Shown piece after piece: positions 38,637-51,039 of a stretch of DNA of 64,000 nt. A model generated the notes under the pieces. It was not told the origin of the DNA and did no database searches. It saw nothing but the letters and a program-made list of their open reading frames with translations. Within the stretch, counting starts at the first letter, position 1; each line of letters opens with the position of its first letter. The stretch is from positions 68,671,858 through 68,735,857 of the forward strand of contig NC_083598.1 of assembly GCF_020882245.1 (NCBI RefSeq). The letters are read 5' to 3'. Position numbers and translations under genes: made by a program. Origin of the DNA: Rhopalosiphum padi. Taxonomy: Eukaryota; Arthropoda; Insecta; Hemiptera; Aphididae.

Positions 38637-38671
38637 TCAGTCGGAGTCGGTTCGATGGCGGCGGCAGACCG
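38637..38671 (+). promoter_or_regulatory. initiator plus downstream promoter element (TSS about 38639)
   Basis: TCAGTC at 38637-38642 matches the arthropod initiator TCAKTY with A+1 at 38639. AGACCG at 38666-38671 fits the DPE consensus RGWYV at exactly +28 to +32. No TATA box lies at -30 on this strand. An ATG at 38655 opens a 37-codon frame (MAAADRENSRDESHSEF...) running through the TC repeat. Alternatively GTGAGA at 38671 could be a splice donor. Confidence 0.6.
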
Positions 38672-38708
38672 TGAGAACTCAAGAGACGAGTCCCACAGTG
38701 AATTTCTT

Positions 38709-38711
<3 letters not shown>

Positions 38712-38740
<29 letters not shown>
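38712..38740. repeat. (TC)n / GAGA tract
   Basis: 29 bases of uninterrupted TC, located +73 to +101 of the predicted start site; further CT-rich sequence continues to 38760. GAGA tracts close to DPE promoters are typical of paused insect promoters (known for Drosophila); function here is inference. Confidence 0.9.
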
Positions 38741-38742
<2 letters not shown>

Positions 38743-38795
38743 TCGTCTCTCTGTCTCTCCCGTCTTAGTCGTATTTTTTCGCTCATTTTTCTGCG

Positions 38796-38805
38796 CTTTT
38801 ATATA
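38796..38805 (-). promoter_or_regulatory. minus-strand TATA box
   Basis: On the minus strand the bases read TATATAAAAG, a full TATA consensus. Transcription from it would run leftward through the GA repeat and out of the island, opposing the plus-strand promoter. A minus-strand frame without ATG stays open from about 38806 to 38407. Confidence 0.35.
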
Positions 38806-39004
38806 TACCTATGTACGCTGCACACAAACACTCGCGTATAGGTCGCTTAAGCAGGTGAACCGTTTAACAGGTGCGTGTTTGTATACATGCATTACATATA
38901 TACGTATATACAGACAGATACTATAATTTATGCCGTATAACGACGAAGAGGACGCGTCGCTTCGTGGCGTTTAATGGCAGGGAAGAAAAATATCGTACAC
39001 CGAC

Positions 39005-39024
39005 TATATATATATATATATATA
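39005..39024. repeat. (TA)n microsatellite
   Basis: Twenty bases of alternating TA. Confidence 0.9.
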
Positions 39025-39314
39025 CAATAACACATTATAGACCCCTATAATATTGCACACACATATAGGTATACTATCTGGTGTGGTAGTTTTATAAACA
39101 CGCGCGGCAGTATTTATACTACAAAGGCGGTGTATAGGTGCGTTTTCTCAGTATTATTCGAGTGAAAAAAAAAATATTAAATAACGACTGCACAATATGT
39201 AAGCGCCATACCGCATATCGTAACGAATTATACGACGAATGCGGAGAAGGTTTACCTATATATATAGTTTTACAACGATCATTATTGTTGTACGTCTATT
39301 AAAGGTATAGGTAC

Positions 39315-39316
39315 GG

Positions 39317-39348
<32 letters not shown>

Positions 39349-39352
39349 CGTG
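39315..39352. repeat. (TG)n microsatellite
   Basis: TG/GT repeat with C interruptions near both ends. Confidence 0.95.
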
Positions 39353-39809
39353 GGCGCTGTACGTATTTGAGCGAATATACCGCAAACAGGCGAATTTAAT
39401 AATACATTTTGTAGATATATAAATATATAATATACGGAGAAAGAAAATTGGATTTATGAATACTTCGGCCCCATTGCCGCTTTCGGGATAGTATACACAC
39501 ATACACACGGTATATACCACCTATCATATATTACCGCGGTATGCATACATGGCCGCGTATGGGGTTTCGTATTCCGATTTGTTGAAGTCTGCAGCTGCCG
39601 TTGAACGTTTATGATATAGTGTATGTATACCTACCGCCGTTTTATAGTTATACACGCTAAGACCGGCAGAAGTGCGGGCGTGGTGTTATAATATTACTCA
39701 CGTGGCATGCATATATTAGGTACACGGCGGTGGCAGTGACTTACGCAAAAGAACCGTTTACGTCCCGTTACACTCGATGATATATTATAAATTATAATAT
39801 ATTAATTGT

Positions 39810-39825
39810 ATGTGTGTGTGTGTGT
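39810..39825. repeat. (TG)n microsatellite
   Basis: Sixteen bases of TG repeat. Confidence 0.9.
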
Positions 39826-42800
39826 TTAAGTTATATATATATATGCGACGGTATGTAGATACGCGTGTTATAATTTATAGGTATATAGTGTAGTGGCATA
39901 ATGCTCGTATTCTGAACATGACTGAAAATTAAAAATTAACCGTCAATAATATTGTTTTCGTATAGAAGAAAATATTAATCATTTTAACGTCAAATCTAAT
40001 GGAACGCTGATGATTTATGAAAAAAAACACTATTTTTTTTTTTTTGGATAGTTTGGGTAAAAAATCCTATTTGTAAAATAATTTTTTATTGCCTGTTAAA
40101 TTGAACGGTAATAGGTATTCGCAAATAAGCGTCAAATAATAATCAATTTATATTTTTAAGGAAACTATTAAAGACTAAAATTCATACATTTTTTTTTTTT
40201 AACTTTTGTGTTATAATCTCTGTGTTCTATACAGCGAATCCTTAATATATCGCACGCATGTCAGCTTGCACTATGTGTCCACGTATAAAAAACGATACTT
40301 TTCCGGTTTGCTTTTCTTGTAGCGGATAATAGTAATGTATTCAGAGCGTAGATCTGCGGGGGGTGGGATATTAATCTGAATGCATTTCACGCAAATACTT
40401 ATCATGTACATTTTTTAAGTATCGGATCCACATTTATCACTTGAGCTTATTGCTAAAATATTATCACAAAGATAACTATGGTAAATAATATTAATATATA
40501 AATAAATAAAAACTATTTCCGTAGTTTTAAACGTACCTATCGTATTATAATAAGTTAACTCCCCAAAAACTATACTTTTTTTTAGACAAATTTAAAAAAA
40601 TTTTAAATCAATTCCATAATAAATCTAAATTTAAATTAACGTATAATAAAATGATAAAATCGAGACGATCTAATCACTAATCAGTAATTACACACTGTAT
40701 TTAATATTATGTATTTAAGGTGCAGTATTGTAGTGCCACGCCTCACACGACTACGCTATTCACCGATTAATTAGTAGGTACTTGTAAGAATAATAATATG
40801 CACCTACAATTACAATTTTGATTTTCTGTTCACTGTAAATGCGTAAACATTTCCCATATGAAATAGTCATCTGCGAATAAACATCTGTCATGTATAATAT
40901 CGTTATTATCGTCAATATAATATAACACATGTAACATTATAATAATATAGATGTTGTTTGACACCCACTTTATAAAGTAATAAAACTATTAATATGTCGT
41001 TTACTGTTTTGTCCGTGGTCCATCCACGATTTCCACAACGTTAATAATATTTAGTGTCATATTAAAATTGCAAATGTTTTATGGATAATTTACGAGTAAG
41101 TATAATACACAATAACTTAATTTCTATGTAAAATACAGTATTACAATGTAATGTTTATACTATAAACTAAAGCTATATGACCATAATAATATGTAATTGT
41201 CATAATATTATCATGATATCCGTCACATAAACATACCTATAGTTTGGCAATATTAATATCTACCTACATCACAATATTATATTATTATTTATTGTACTAT
41301 AATAAACCTTTTACGTCAGAAATCAAAATCATATTTCATTTACTCATTTAATATTGTTTTATTATTATTTGTCTACCATTTAATAGGCTGCACGTGTTTA
41401 CTATGTTTTTTACAGGTCGATATAGGTGACGTTTCTACGTTGTACCGCGAACATCTTTTTTACAATTTGTACTGATGTACAACAATGTAAAATTATATTT
41501 AGTATAACACCTTACCACTGAAAAGATATAAAAACAGTTATATTTGAAACACTCGTCATGTTCGTATTCTTGTAAGCTATACATTAATATAACATTTATT
41601 TTCTGCTTTCGTAAATAATATCTCCGCAAAACTGAGTTGGTAACTATAATTAGTGAAATAAAACATTTTAAGCAGACTTTTTATCATGCACATATAGTGT
41701 CTCCATCTTCATAACGCATAAAATAGACGATATTTAATGTTCGGAAAAATAGGTTATATTTTTTTTAATATTACAGTTAACTGACTTACTATAATATCAA
41801 ATTAAAATAAGAAAAATATTTTTAAAATTAAAATGGATTATTCTAAACTTTAAATTGTCTATGTCACTCGTATGCGTTAATTAGATAGTAACAACACGTA
41901 GTGATATATAACACATTCTTAGGTACTGCAATAATTTAAAGAATAAATTCTTTATTATTACAATATTACTATAATATAGATAAATTCGATTTTATGTTAT
42001 TGTTTTATATGTTAGTAATAGATGATTAATAGAATATTGTATAAAATAATCGTTAAAAATTATAATAATATGAATATATTATATATAATATTCAAAATAA
42101 TATAGTTGAAAGGGAAATTGAATACTTATTAAGTGTATTATTTTAAAAAATATTAAAAAAAAAAAAAATGATTGATATTTATTTATGGTTAGTGAAATTT
42201 AAATTTATTATTAGGTATATGTTCCAATAACAATAATTAATAAGTAATTTGTAACTATATATACAAAGTAAAAGTATTCCTTTTACCGGTTCTATGGTAC
42301 CACTGTAATTTCATTCATCCTTTAATATTTATTTCATCATGAATCCTTTCTCATGGATTTTTTTTAACAGTGCTAAAATAATCATTCGATGAATAACTTC
42401 TTAAATGAATTAGATTATATAGTGGTCTTGACTCTTGAGTCTAACCGATTTTTAACTTTAAGCGCTTTGAGTCTCGATAGTTTAAAAAGAAACTTTAAAC
42501 GAGTTACATATTTCTTTTTGAAAGATCTCTACATTTAAGTCACCGAGGTAGGATTCAACGTCACATAGCATTACAAATAAGAGATTTATAGAAGAAAGTT
42601 TTGAGTGGGTAATAAAATATTAAGCAAAAAAAAATGATTTTTCGAGAAATAGTATAATTATGGGATCCCATAGGTGCTACAGAGCAAAACTTTTCGTGAA
42701 TGATACAGAAATATTTAAAATTGTTTTATTTTGTTAGGGTTAAAACATTTTGTAGTTTTTGATATTAATTGTAAAGCTTTAAACAACGGTACAATTTATT

Positions 42801-45575
42801 AAAAAGTTTGTTTTGCAAGTTGTCATAACTTATAATGACGTACTAATTATAATACATTTTAAAAACACTTACCATAAAAAAATGTCAATCAAACAACTGC
42901 CTGAATAAATAGCTAAAACAATATGTCTATTACCTTTACATTTACCTAAATGTCTATAGCAATACATATATACATTGATACAGCTATATTTGCAAAATTA
43001 AAATTGTATAACCATTGTAGTATAACCATTTCACTTATATTTATGAGTTAAATAAATATTTATTTACCAGACAAAAACCATTAGATAATAGCATAATGTG
43101 ATAAATTACGTATAGTTTTATTTTAAAATGACCCATTACCTCCCCCCCCTCATTCGTAAACTAAAACCATTACTTTTTACATAAATCTCAAAATATTATT
43201 TTTAAACAAAGAACGGTAAACCCTAGTCAATTAATCATGACGATTATTTGAAAATTCTTAAACGTCAGTATTTAAAAACTCTACAGGAATTAATCAAAAC
43301 AAAATATATATAATGATGACGATTTAACGAGTTTTTATTTAAATTATTAATCAGCTGTTATTGCAACATTTTTATTTTAACAACTATTTCATCAACGCAT
43401 ATTATTAATGCTATATTATGGCACTAATTAACATAATAAATATTAAATAAATTATTACAATTTAGGTATATCTTTGTTTTTATATATTGACATTGCTGGA
43501 CGTTATTTTTAAAGTTGGCTTTACACATGAATATATTATTGCAAATAATATTTTTGTAGGCACTCCTACTTGGTAATAATATGTATAAAGATAGTCTATG
43601 TATATAGACTTACATGACACGAAAATACCTAACTACTGTCTTCATAACTAGCTTACAAATTTAAATACCAAAAAACCAACGACTAAAACTATGAACACGC
43701 AAACACATACGTACGTACTAGGTACCTATTATAATGCTATTACTTATTATCTTTAAGTTTGATAAGAGGTAAATTCTCTCTAATATTAAAGCTAACAGTA
43801 CAAAATTGGTGTAATGCAAATTTACTTTTGTATTACATTATATTATCATGTTATATTAATTATTCGATAACGCACGATAACCCCTTTGCTTAATATCTTA
43901 ATGACGATAAACCGTATTAAGAGCATGGCACATCCGTGTGTTTTGTTTTCATCTAAGTCGTTATTAAATTTCCTATTAGACGACGGGATATATCACGACA
44001 AATATTAATAACATCATTATACATGAAGAGCCAATTGTACATAGACAAAATCAATACAACAGATCTATTTATAATAATAGTGATTAAAGAAGTTTAAATA
44101 AATCATTTAAAGTTTATAACACTGTATGCTTTTATAAAGATTACATATAATAACCAGTCTTATTTTTACCATACATTTATGTTCAATAAATATTTCGATT
44201 GTTTAGTTATAACTAAGCTGTTGGCTTATTCGTTAGAACAACGCCATTTTAATTTTTTTCTGCTCGAAACGTATAGTGTTTGAAATCGTCAAAATAGACC
44301 TAACAAGACAAGTATCAGCTGACGTACTTGGTAAAAATAAAAAACAAATGATTTAAAAATTACGTTTTTGTTATGCAATTATTGCGTTCATATTGAAATT
44401 CAAATTTTAAATAAAGTTTTGTAAAAATACACGCAAATTACAAATGCCAATCATGCTCAACAATACAAATTCACCACGTACCTAATTACATTTTAAGTTA
44501 GGTACAATAGGTACATTTAACAGCTATTATATCTACTGACCTTCTTTTATAGATGAACGTATTATAATATGAAGTTAACGGATAAAAAAAGTCATACAGT
44601 GAAAATCAAATCTTAATTTCAACATCAATAGTTTACTTTTTTTTTTTAATTATTATAAGAATAGAAGCCTTGACATCTGGGTCATTAGCACCCATTTACA
44701 TCAATAATAATTAATAATTACATATTAATTATATATTTTATGCTTAATTTAATTGAGGTTTTATTACAGTAGGTATATGTATATGTATATAATATATTAT
44801 ATACATTATTGTATTTATTTGTATACATTATTATTAACATTTGATATCAATAACGATATTATTTTGAAAAATCATGTGAAATAGGTGAGTGTTTTTTTTC
44901 TCCCAAGTACAGTCTTGGTCAATGTAGGACTATACTATGCTTTATTATTAATTATTATAATGTTTATTGTGTTTTATCATAAATATCTGGGCGAGATTAG
45001 TGTGTCCCAATTTCGCACATACCTACGATGATTTGCCATATGTTCATGTTTTTAATTATTTATGTTTATTTGCATTTTTGTACCAAGAGGTTTGTGATAA
45101 TGTGTTGTAAAATTTTTAACCTAACCTAAGTTATTGGTATGGAAGTTTAGTATTGGTTAGAGATGTACAGATGATTTACTCATTTTCTAATAAGTCGACT
45201 TTTTCATTACCTATGATTCACACACGGGAAGGGATCCATATAAATGTCATCGTTTTATGTGCCGTATGGTAATAATGACTAATGGATTTTCCGGAGAAAA
45301 TCGTTTGATGAATGGATGAGAGCCAAAAGTTGATCAAAGAGTCGCTAATGGTTTCACGTTAAAGAATTGTTGATATGAACGATAATTAAGTCAAGTTATC
45401 CTTTGAATATATATTATCGTATTTCAGGTTTTAATGAAAACTAAGGTAAAGAATAACGTTTGATTGTTTTGTTTTTCAAATCTGTATTAATTTCGAATCA
45501 TTATTATGTTATACATAATATTTTATTTGGTTCTAGAATGGTATTGCAAGTGGTGTTTTGCAACTGTCTTATACT

Positions 45576-45595
45576 TATATATATATATATATATA
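45576..45595. repeat. (TA)n microsatellite
   Basis: Twenty bases of alternating TA at the left edge of island 7. Confidence 0.9.
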
Positions 45596-45639
45596 ATATT
45601 TTATAAAAAATAGAAAACCAATATAAATGATAAACTGAG

Positions 45640-47550
45640 TTGTGGACGATTTCGTGAAGTGCGAGTTTCTCATTAAAAATCATATATTGCCGCCAAAAAT
45701 AAATCGTAAGCCATTATTATTGCTTAGTTGGTCGCAACTGACATACACTATACATTACAATCAACATGTTTGACTAAGATGGATAGATATAATAATACGG
45801 TCAGCGACGTGCCAAGGATTAATTTTACTGGTGATTTAATTAGAAAAAACCTATTATTTTTATTTTATTTCGTTATTTACGTCCATCTGCGGCTAAGCGC
45901 ACATTTTCCTACACTTCAAGAATTTTGCGGTGTTTAAAATCGAGTAAAGATTGCCAAACCAGTTGTAATCGACAATTTTGAATTCGGTGTGCTGGGTTGA
46001 CGGACTTCATTGTTATACTTTTCCTTTTCATAATACATTATGCATCTGTAGTAATTACATCGCATTGATAATACGAATATGACGTGAATACTCCGCGTAC
46101 AACAGGTGTACGAGTAATATACCGACTCGTACAATATACCTATTGTGTGTAGGTACGCTGCTGCAACAGCTGCAGGTTTGTGTGTTTCCCGCCGACGAAA
46201 CTTCGCAAAACGTAACAATAATAATAATATATACCTATATATTTGGTGTGTATATACTATATATATATATATTATACATCATCGTTTGATACAAATATAC
46301 AATATCATCTGCCCACGCCGTCTACCTATATATATACATACATCTTGGATGGGTATTAGGCACACTATTTGTCACGGTTTGTGCCGACAATTACTTTTTA
46401 ATCCATCATGAACATCGCGCCCGCGGACGGACGTTTTATTTTATATAGCAGTTCGCCCCGTCCGTCCATTCACTCTTCGGTATTAGAAAACACCGACTTC
46501 GAACCATCTCGTTTTATAACATATATTATATATTTATTAAATGTAGGATGGGCACTGACGTCGGCTTTTACTATAACGCCTCCGCGTACAACCGAACGAG
46601 CAATATCGTTGCGATTTCCTTTATAGGTAGGTAAACGACGCTCCGGAGTGTTATTTCGTCGTAGACAGTAATTCACAAAATATTTTAATATCTACCTGCG
46701 GTGTCAGATAAAAATACGAGCCACTCGCGTACACGTCGTTATAGGTTTTCGTAGACAATTTTATTTTTAACTGACGTTTTTTCAAATAGTGCGGTTCTGT
46801 CTTCACGTGTTTCTTAAACATCTGATATTTTATTTTGTTTTGTTAAAATGAATAGGTATAACCACTGATTTATAGAGATGATGTTTGACGTAAATGTTTT
46901 AACAATAGTTTAATCACTAATTTCCACTGATTATTCAAATAATCCAATTAGGGAATTAATTGGTTTTGGCAGGAGAAGGGTACACGATAATAGTAGGTAC
47001 CATTGATTACGAACACTATAGTATTTATAATCGGCCATAGCAGGTCCACAATAAATAAATTAAGTCCCCAACATTTCGAAACCAGTAAATATTGTGTAAA
47101 GGACATTTTGTTCCCTCAATATTTATTGATTAGATAGTTTTCGTTGGTATGGTATAGGTATAATATAAATATAAATTGCTATTATAAATTTCACAAATTG
47201 TTTACAAATAAACAAATAGAATGGAAACAAATATCCGTATTTTGTTTTATTGTAATATGGTTATGTGGTAGGTACCTATACTATAATAGTGTTTATGCGA
47301 GCAGGAACTTACCTACGGAGCAACAAAAAAGCAACGAGGCCTGATGTACATATCGTATAAAGCACAACACTTCGACACCGATTTCAGATACGCTGAATCA
47401 CGGCTAAACTACTGTACTATAATATGGTAAACTACTCGTATTTTATACTATACACTGTGTTATTGGTGTATCGTGTATGTTATCATTAAATTTATCTGCC
47501 TATGTACTCGTGGTAGCAATCGGCAACATCCAGTCACGGAGTGTTATCGC
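45640..47550. other. GC/CpG-elevated island 7
   Basis: Several CpG-rich patches (46140-46210, 46300-46470, 46540-46740, 47280-47560). Overlapping frames occur on both strands (plus 46145-46411 and 46408-46626; minus 45934-46218 and 46470-46676), the usual sign of GC-raised non-coding DNA. The plus frame at 46408 starts with ATG and encodes 72 residues (MNIAPADGRFILYSSSPRP...) without a recognisable domain. Confidence 0.4.
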
Positions 47551-50500
47551 ATGTATTTAGGTTAAAATAGAATTACCGTTTTTTTTTTTTTTTTTTGACA
47601 TATAATCATATTATAAACAATACGTACCTATCTATATATATTATTTCGAAAGACACCGATATAGGCAATATTTCTCCGACGTTTGTTTTACCAAATAATG
47701 TAATCAGTACATCCGATTGATGCGCAACGCTGTAATCTATAATCGCATCATCGTAATCACAGTATAACGTTGATTTGACGTAATGATGACAATATACTGG
47801 TATTATTATAATTTTGAATTATGTGTTTTTAGTGTAATTATTTGTATTGAAACTGAATACTGTTGATAAAATCAAAAACTGTTTGATGTTTAATTGTTAA
47901 CATATTAATTAGAGTTTAAAATATGATAGTGATTGTTTTGATGTACATAATATTATATTTCAACGCCAACGCAGTAAATCACTATAATTAATAATATAAT
48001 TAGTTTACCTTCAGTTGCAGGTAATGTGATAATATTAAACGAATCTGACATGTTTAATGTTATAGAAATTATTTATTGACTATGCATTAATGTCAATACG
48101 GTATATAAACGCGACGAATGACGATACGTTTCATACTAATATATAGTGTAATAATATGATAAAAGACTGCTGCAGCACATATCATACATAATGGACGAGA
48201 TTTAAGTATAAATGCGTTAGTTCAGAGTTCAAACGTTTGTTGAATTTATATATGATGATCTAAACTAATTTGAATATTCTGCCCCATATACGTGTAAAAG
48301 GATACGAATTTACACAGGATATATACTTACTTTATTCGTCTACCTTTGAAATCACAAATAAAATGTCGAATAGCTCAAAAGATTGTTTTTTCAGACAAAA
48401 AAATGTTGACTAAAAGTTAATCGGTTTTTAAGGACTTGCGAATGGCTTGAGGCAAAGCCTTTGAATCCAAACTTTTGGGGACATGATGTATAATACTATA
48501 TGATATAACATCAACTATCATAACATCATCTGTCAATTTCTCTCACAGACAAATACTATTTTCATAAACTACATTATTCGGTCACTTAGGCTTGAACTAT
48601 TAATTTTCTCTGACAAACTACGTCACTATAATAAAATATTACACTTGGTAAAAGAAAATAATATACTATAATAATATACTTAAACTTGCATAATAATTTC
48701 AACAATATAATTTCAGTCATTTACTATTCCATTAATATACATAAAAATAATAATTAGTTATTCAATATTATACTCATAAATGGCGCATACAATATAATAA
48801 TGTTATAATATACATTAAGTTATTTTATTTTATTTTAATACGCCCTCGCATAGTATTTTGTTGTACAGTTTATTATCATTTATATCAATTAAAATGTTTA
48901 GCCAAAAAAAATATATTATCATAATATTATAAATAAATAAATAATATGACTAATGCGAGTATTGTATTATAAATTCGCTAAATAGCCATTGCAGCATACC
49001 ATTTTTTAATATTATAATTTATCTTTACCGGAACCAATAAACATAATATTATATAATACCCACTGGACGATGGTGTACTACGACTGTACTGAGTGATTCT
49101 TTTATCGAATAACGCTCATTATGTTGAAATCAATTAACATTTTTTATTACATATTCTAAAGCAAAATATTTTCAGATATTTCGATACATAAAAAATGAAA
49201 TTCGAACGAATAGTTTTTGAATTATGGTAAGCGGAGTGGTAGATCAACATTTTGTGTGGTATCTCTGTACCACTCCATTCACCTAAATTTTAAATACTTA
49301 TAACTCACCAACTATTCGTCCAAATGTTAACTTTTTAATCGAATTAAAACAGAAGATATCATTTTTTTATGTAGTATAATAATATAAAATTATCAATAAA
49401 AAAAACTAGGTATATCAAACCTAAAACTTTTTCTTTGTTTTACAATAATTTCAATATCGAATAAACTATAATCTCAATTACAAATTATATAACTTGGATG
49501 CGCTTTTGAATTAACAATAAGAATAAGTTACCTATACAACACGCTGTATAGTAAGTACATTGTTTGTTTCATTGTTTGCCTATAAATAAATAAGTATTAT
49601 TTACAATATAATAATATATGGTGTTTAAAAACTGATTAAAACTATATAGGTATAATCTTGAGATGTAGCGTTATAAATTATTGACCATAGTTTTTTTTAT
49701 TTTTTTTGTTTTATTTTATCTCATTATACTTGTAATAAACTATCTCTCATCTACTGTTTTATCCGACATTTTTGTTCTATTGATTGAAATCATCTTTAAG
49801 TAATCGAGTTTTTTTTTATTAAAAATGTTCAAAGAACTTCTTAACTGCCTTTAATCGATTTATATTTAGAACCAAGATTTTAAAAGTTAGCATAGTTTGC
49901 CATACCCATACTCATATAGTTTTTTCATTGCGAATTTCAATCTTTGCGATTTTTTAGTAAGTATAATACAGTATTATGTTCAGCTAAAAATAATAAAAAA
50001 TAAACATAATACCTACCTATTTCACCAAACTTTTAATCTTGTATTTAGGTTAGAAAAATGTATATTATGGTATAGAAAAGTAGGTATATACACATGTATA
50101 ATATACTAATGCTTTTTTATTATAATGTATGTATGTAATAATATTACATATTTTCACATCCATTTTACCAAATAAAATTGTTTATTCCTAATCATTCCAC
50201 ACAAGAATTTGATCCAATTTTGTAGCCTTTATTGTTTTATATACCTACCTATTTCATAAAATTCTTTGCATAATTATCATGCACTCATGCGTACCTACTA
50301 CCTACTCTGTGTGTGATACTACAGTATTAAACATACTGCATAGATAATATATCAATTAAAATATAATATTGTTTGACCATAAATATATAATATAGAATAT
50401 AAAAGATACAACAGTAATATTTTATACATCGTATACAATACATGTAAGAGAGGCCCACCCATAAAATAAGGTATACTTTAAAGCACCAACTGTAGTTCTT

Positions 50501-51039
50501 TTGCAAATAATTTAGAAGAATTTGCTAGCTAACAGTTTTTAGTTATCTTTGGTTTGACGAGTTTGGGTGCCAAAGTCGTTAGTTGTTACTGCCACCGTCT
50601 AGGTGAGTTGCAAATTCTTGCAAGCTAAAAGCTATAATTTGTTATTGATTTCGACAATTTATATGGCAACTTGAGTAGGCTCTGAGAATCTGATCCACTC
50701 TACAATTACCCAAAAACTATTAAAATTACAATTGCTAAACATGAACTTGGTAATTCTTGAAAATTCCTTGCGAAACATTTCTGGTGGTTTGAATTAGACT
50801 TTGCTATGTAGTTTAACTAACTGCACACACATTATACAATTATAAACTATTTTGTTTCATTTAAAATCCGTAATTATATATCATTTTTCTAATAACCTTT
50901 ATTTGATTTTTATAAAATTGTAATTTAGGTATATATTATAGACCAGTAAAATCGAAAAAATATAAAAAAAAGTATGTAATTTGTTAACACGATATAATCA
51001 ATGATTAGATTATATCGTAAAACGATGACGTCTTATCTA
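47551..51039. other. AT-rich stretch with a foldback element
   Basis: Contains T(18) at 47579-47596 and the foldback at 49175. A possible 67-base exon at 50536-50602 has a perfect GTGAGT donor after CTAG and an open frame, but no partner was found. Confidence 0.5.
49175..49345. mobile_element. foldback (MITE-like) inverted repeat
   Basis: The left arm (about 49175-49245) contains TTCGAACGAATAGTTTTTGA and GCGGAGTGGTAG. The right arm (about 49267-49345), read on the other strand, contains GGACGAATAGTTGGTGA and ATGGAGTGGTAC in the same order. The loop is about 20 bases. The arms are diverged, with no coding capacity. I recall similar arms as a repeated aphid sequence. Target-site duplication was not identified. 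Confidence 0.55.

Larger units (their letters stand above)
38520..39780. other. GC/CpG-elevated island 6, promoter-containing
   Basis: The clearest island in the window: CpG-rich, with GGCGGCGGC, a long (TC)n tract, (TG)n tracts and a core promoter on the plus strand. Frames are open on both strands over parts of it. Likely the promoter and 5' untranslated region of a gene, direction most probably plus. Confidence 0.5.
39781..45639. other. AT-rich stretch, no gene supported
   Basis: A (TG)n tract at 39810-39825 and a C8 run at 43141. No frame above chance expectation. Confidence 0.55.
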
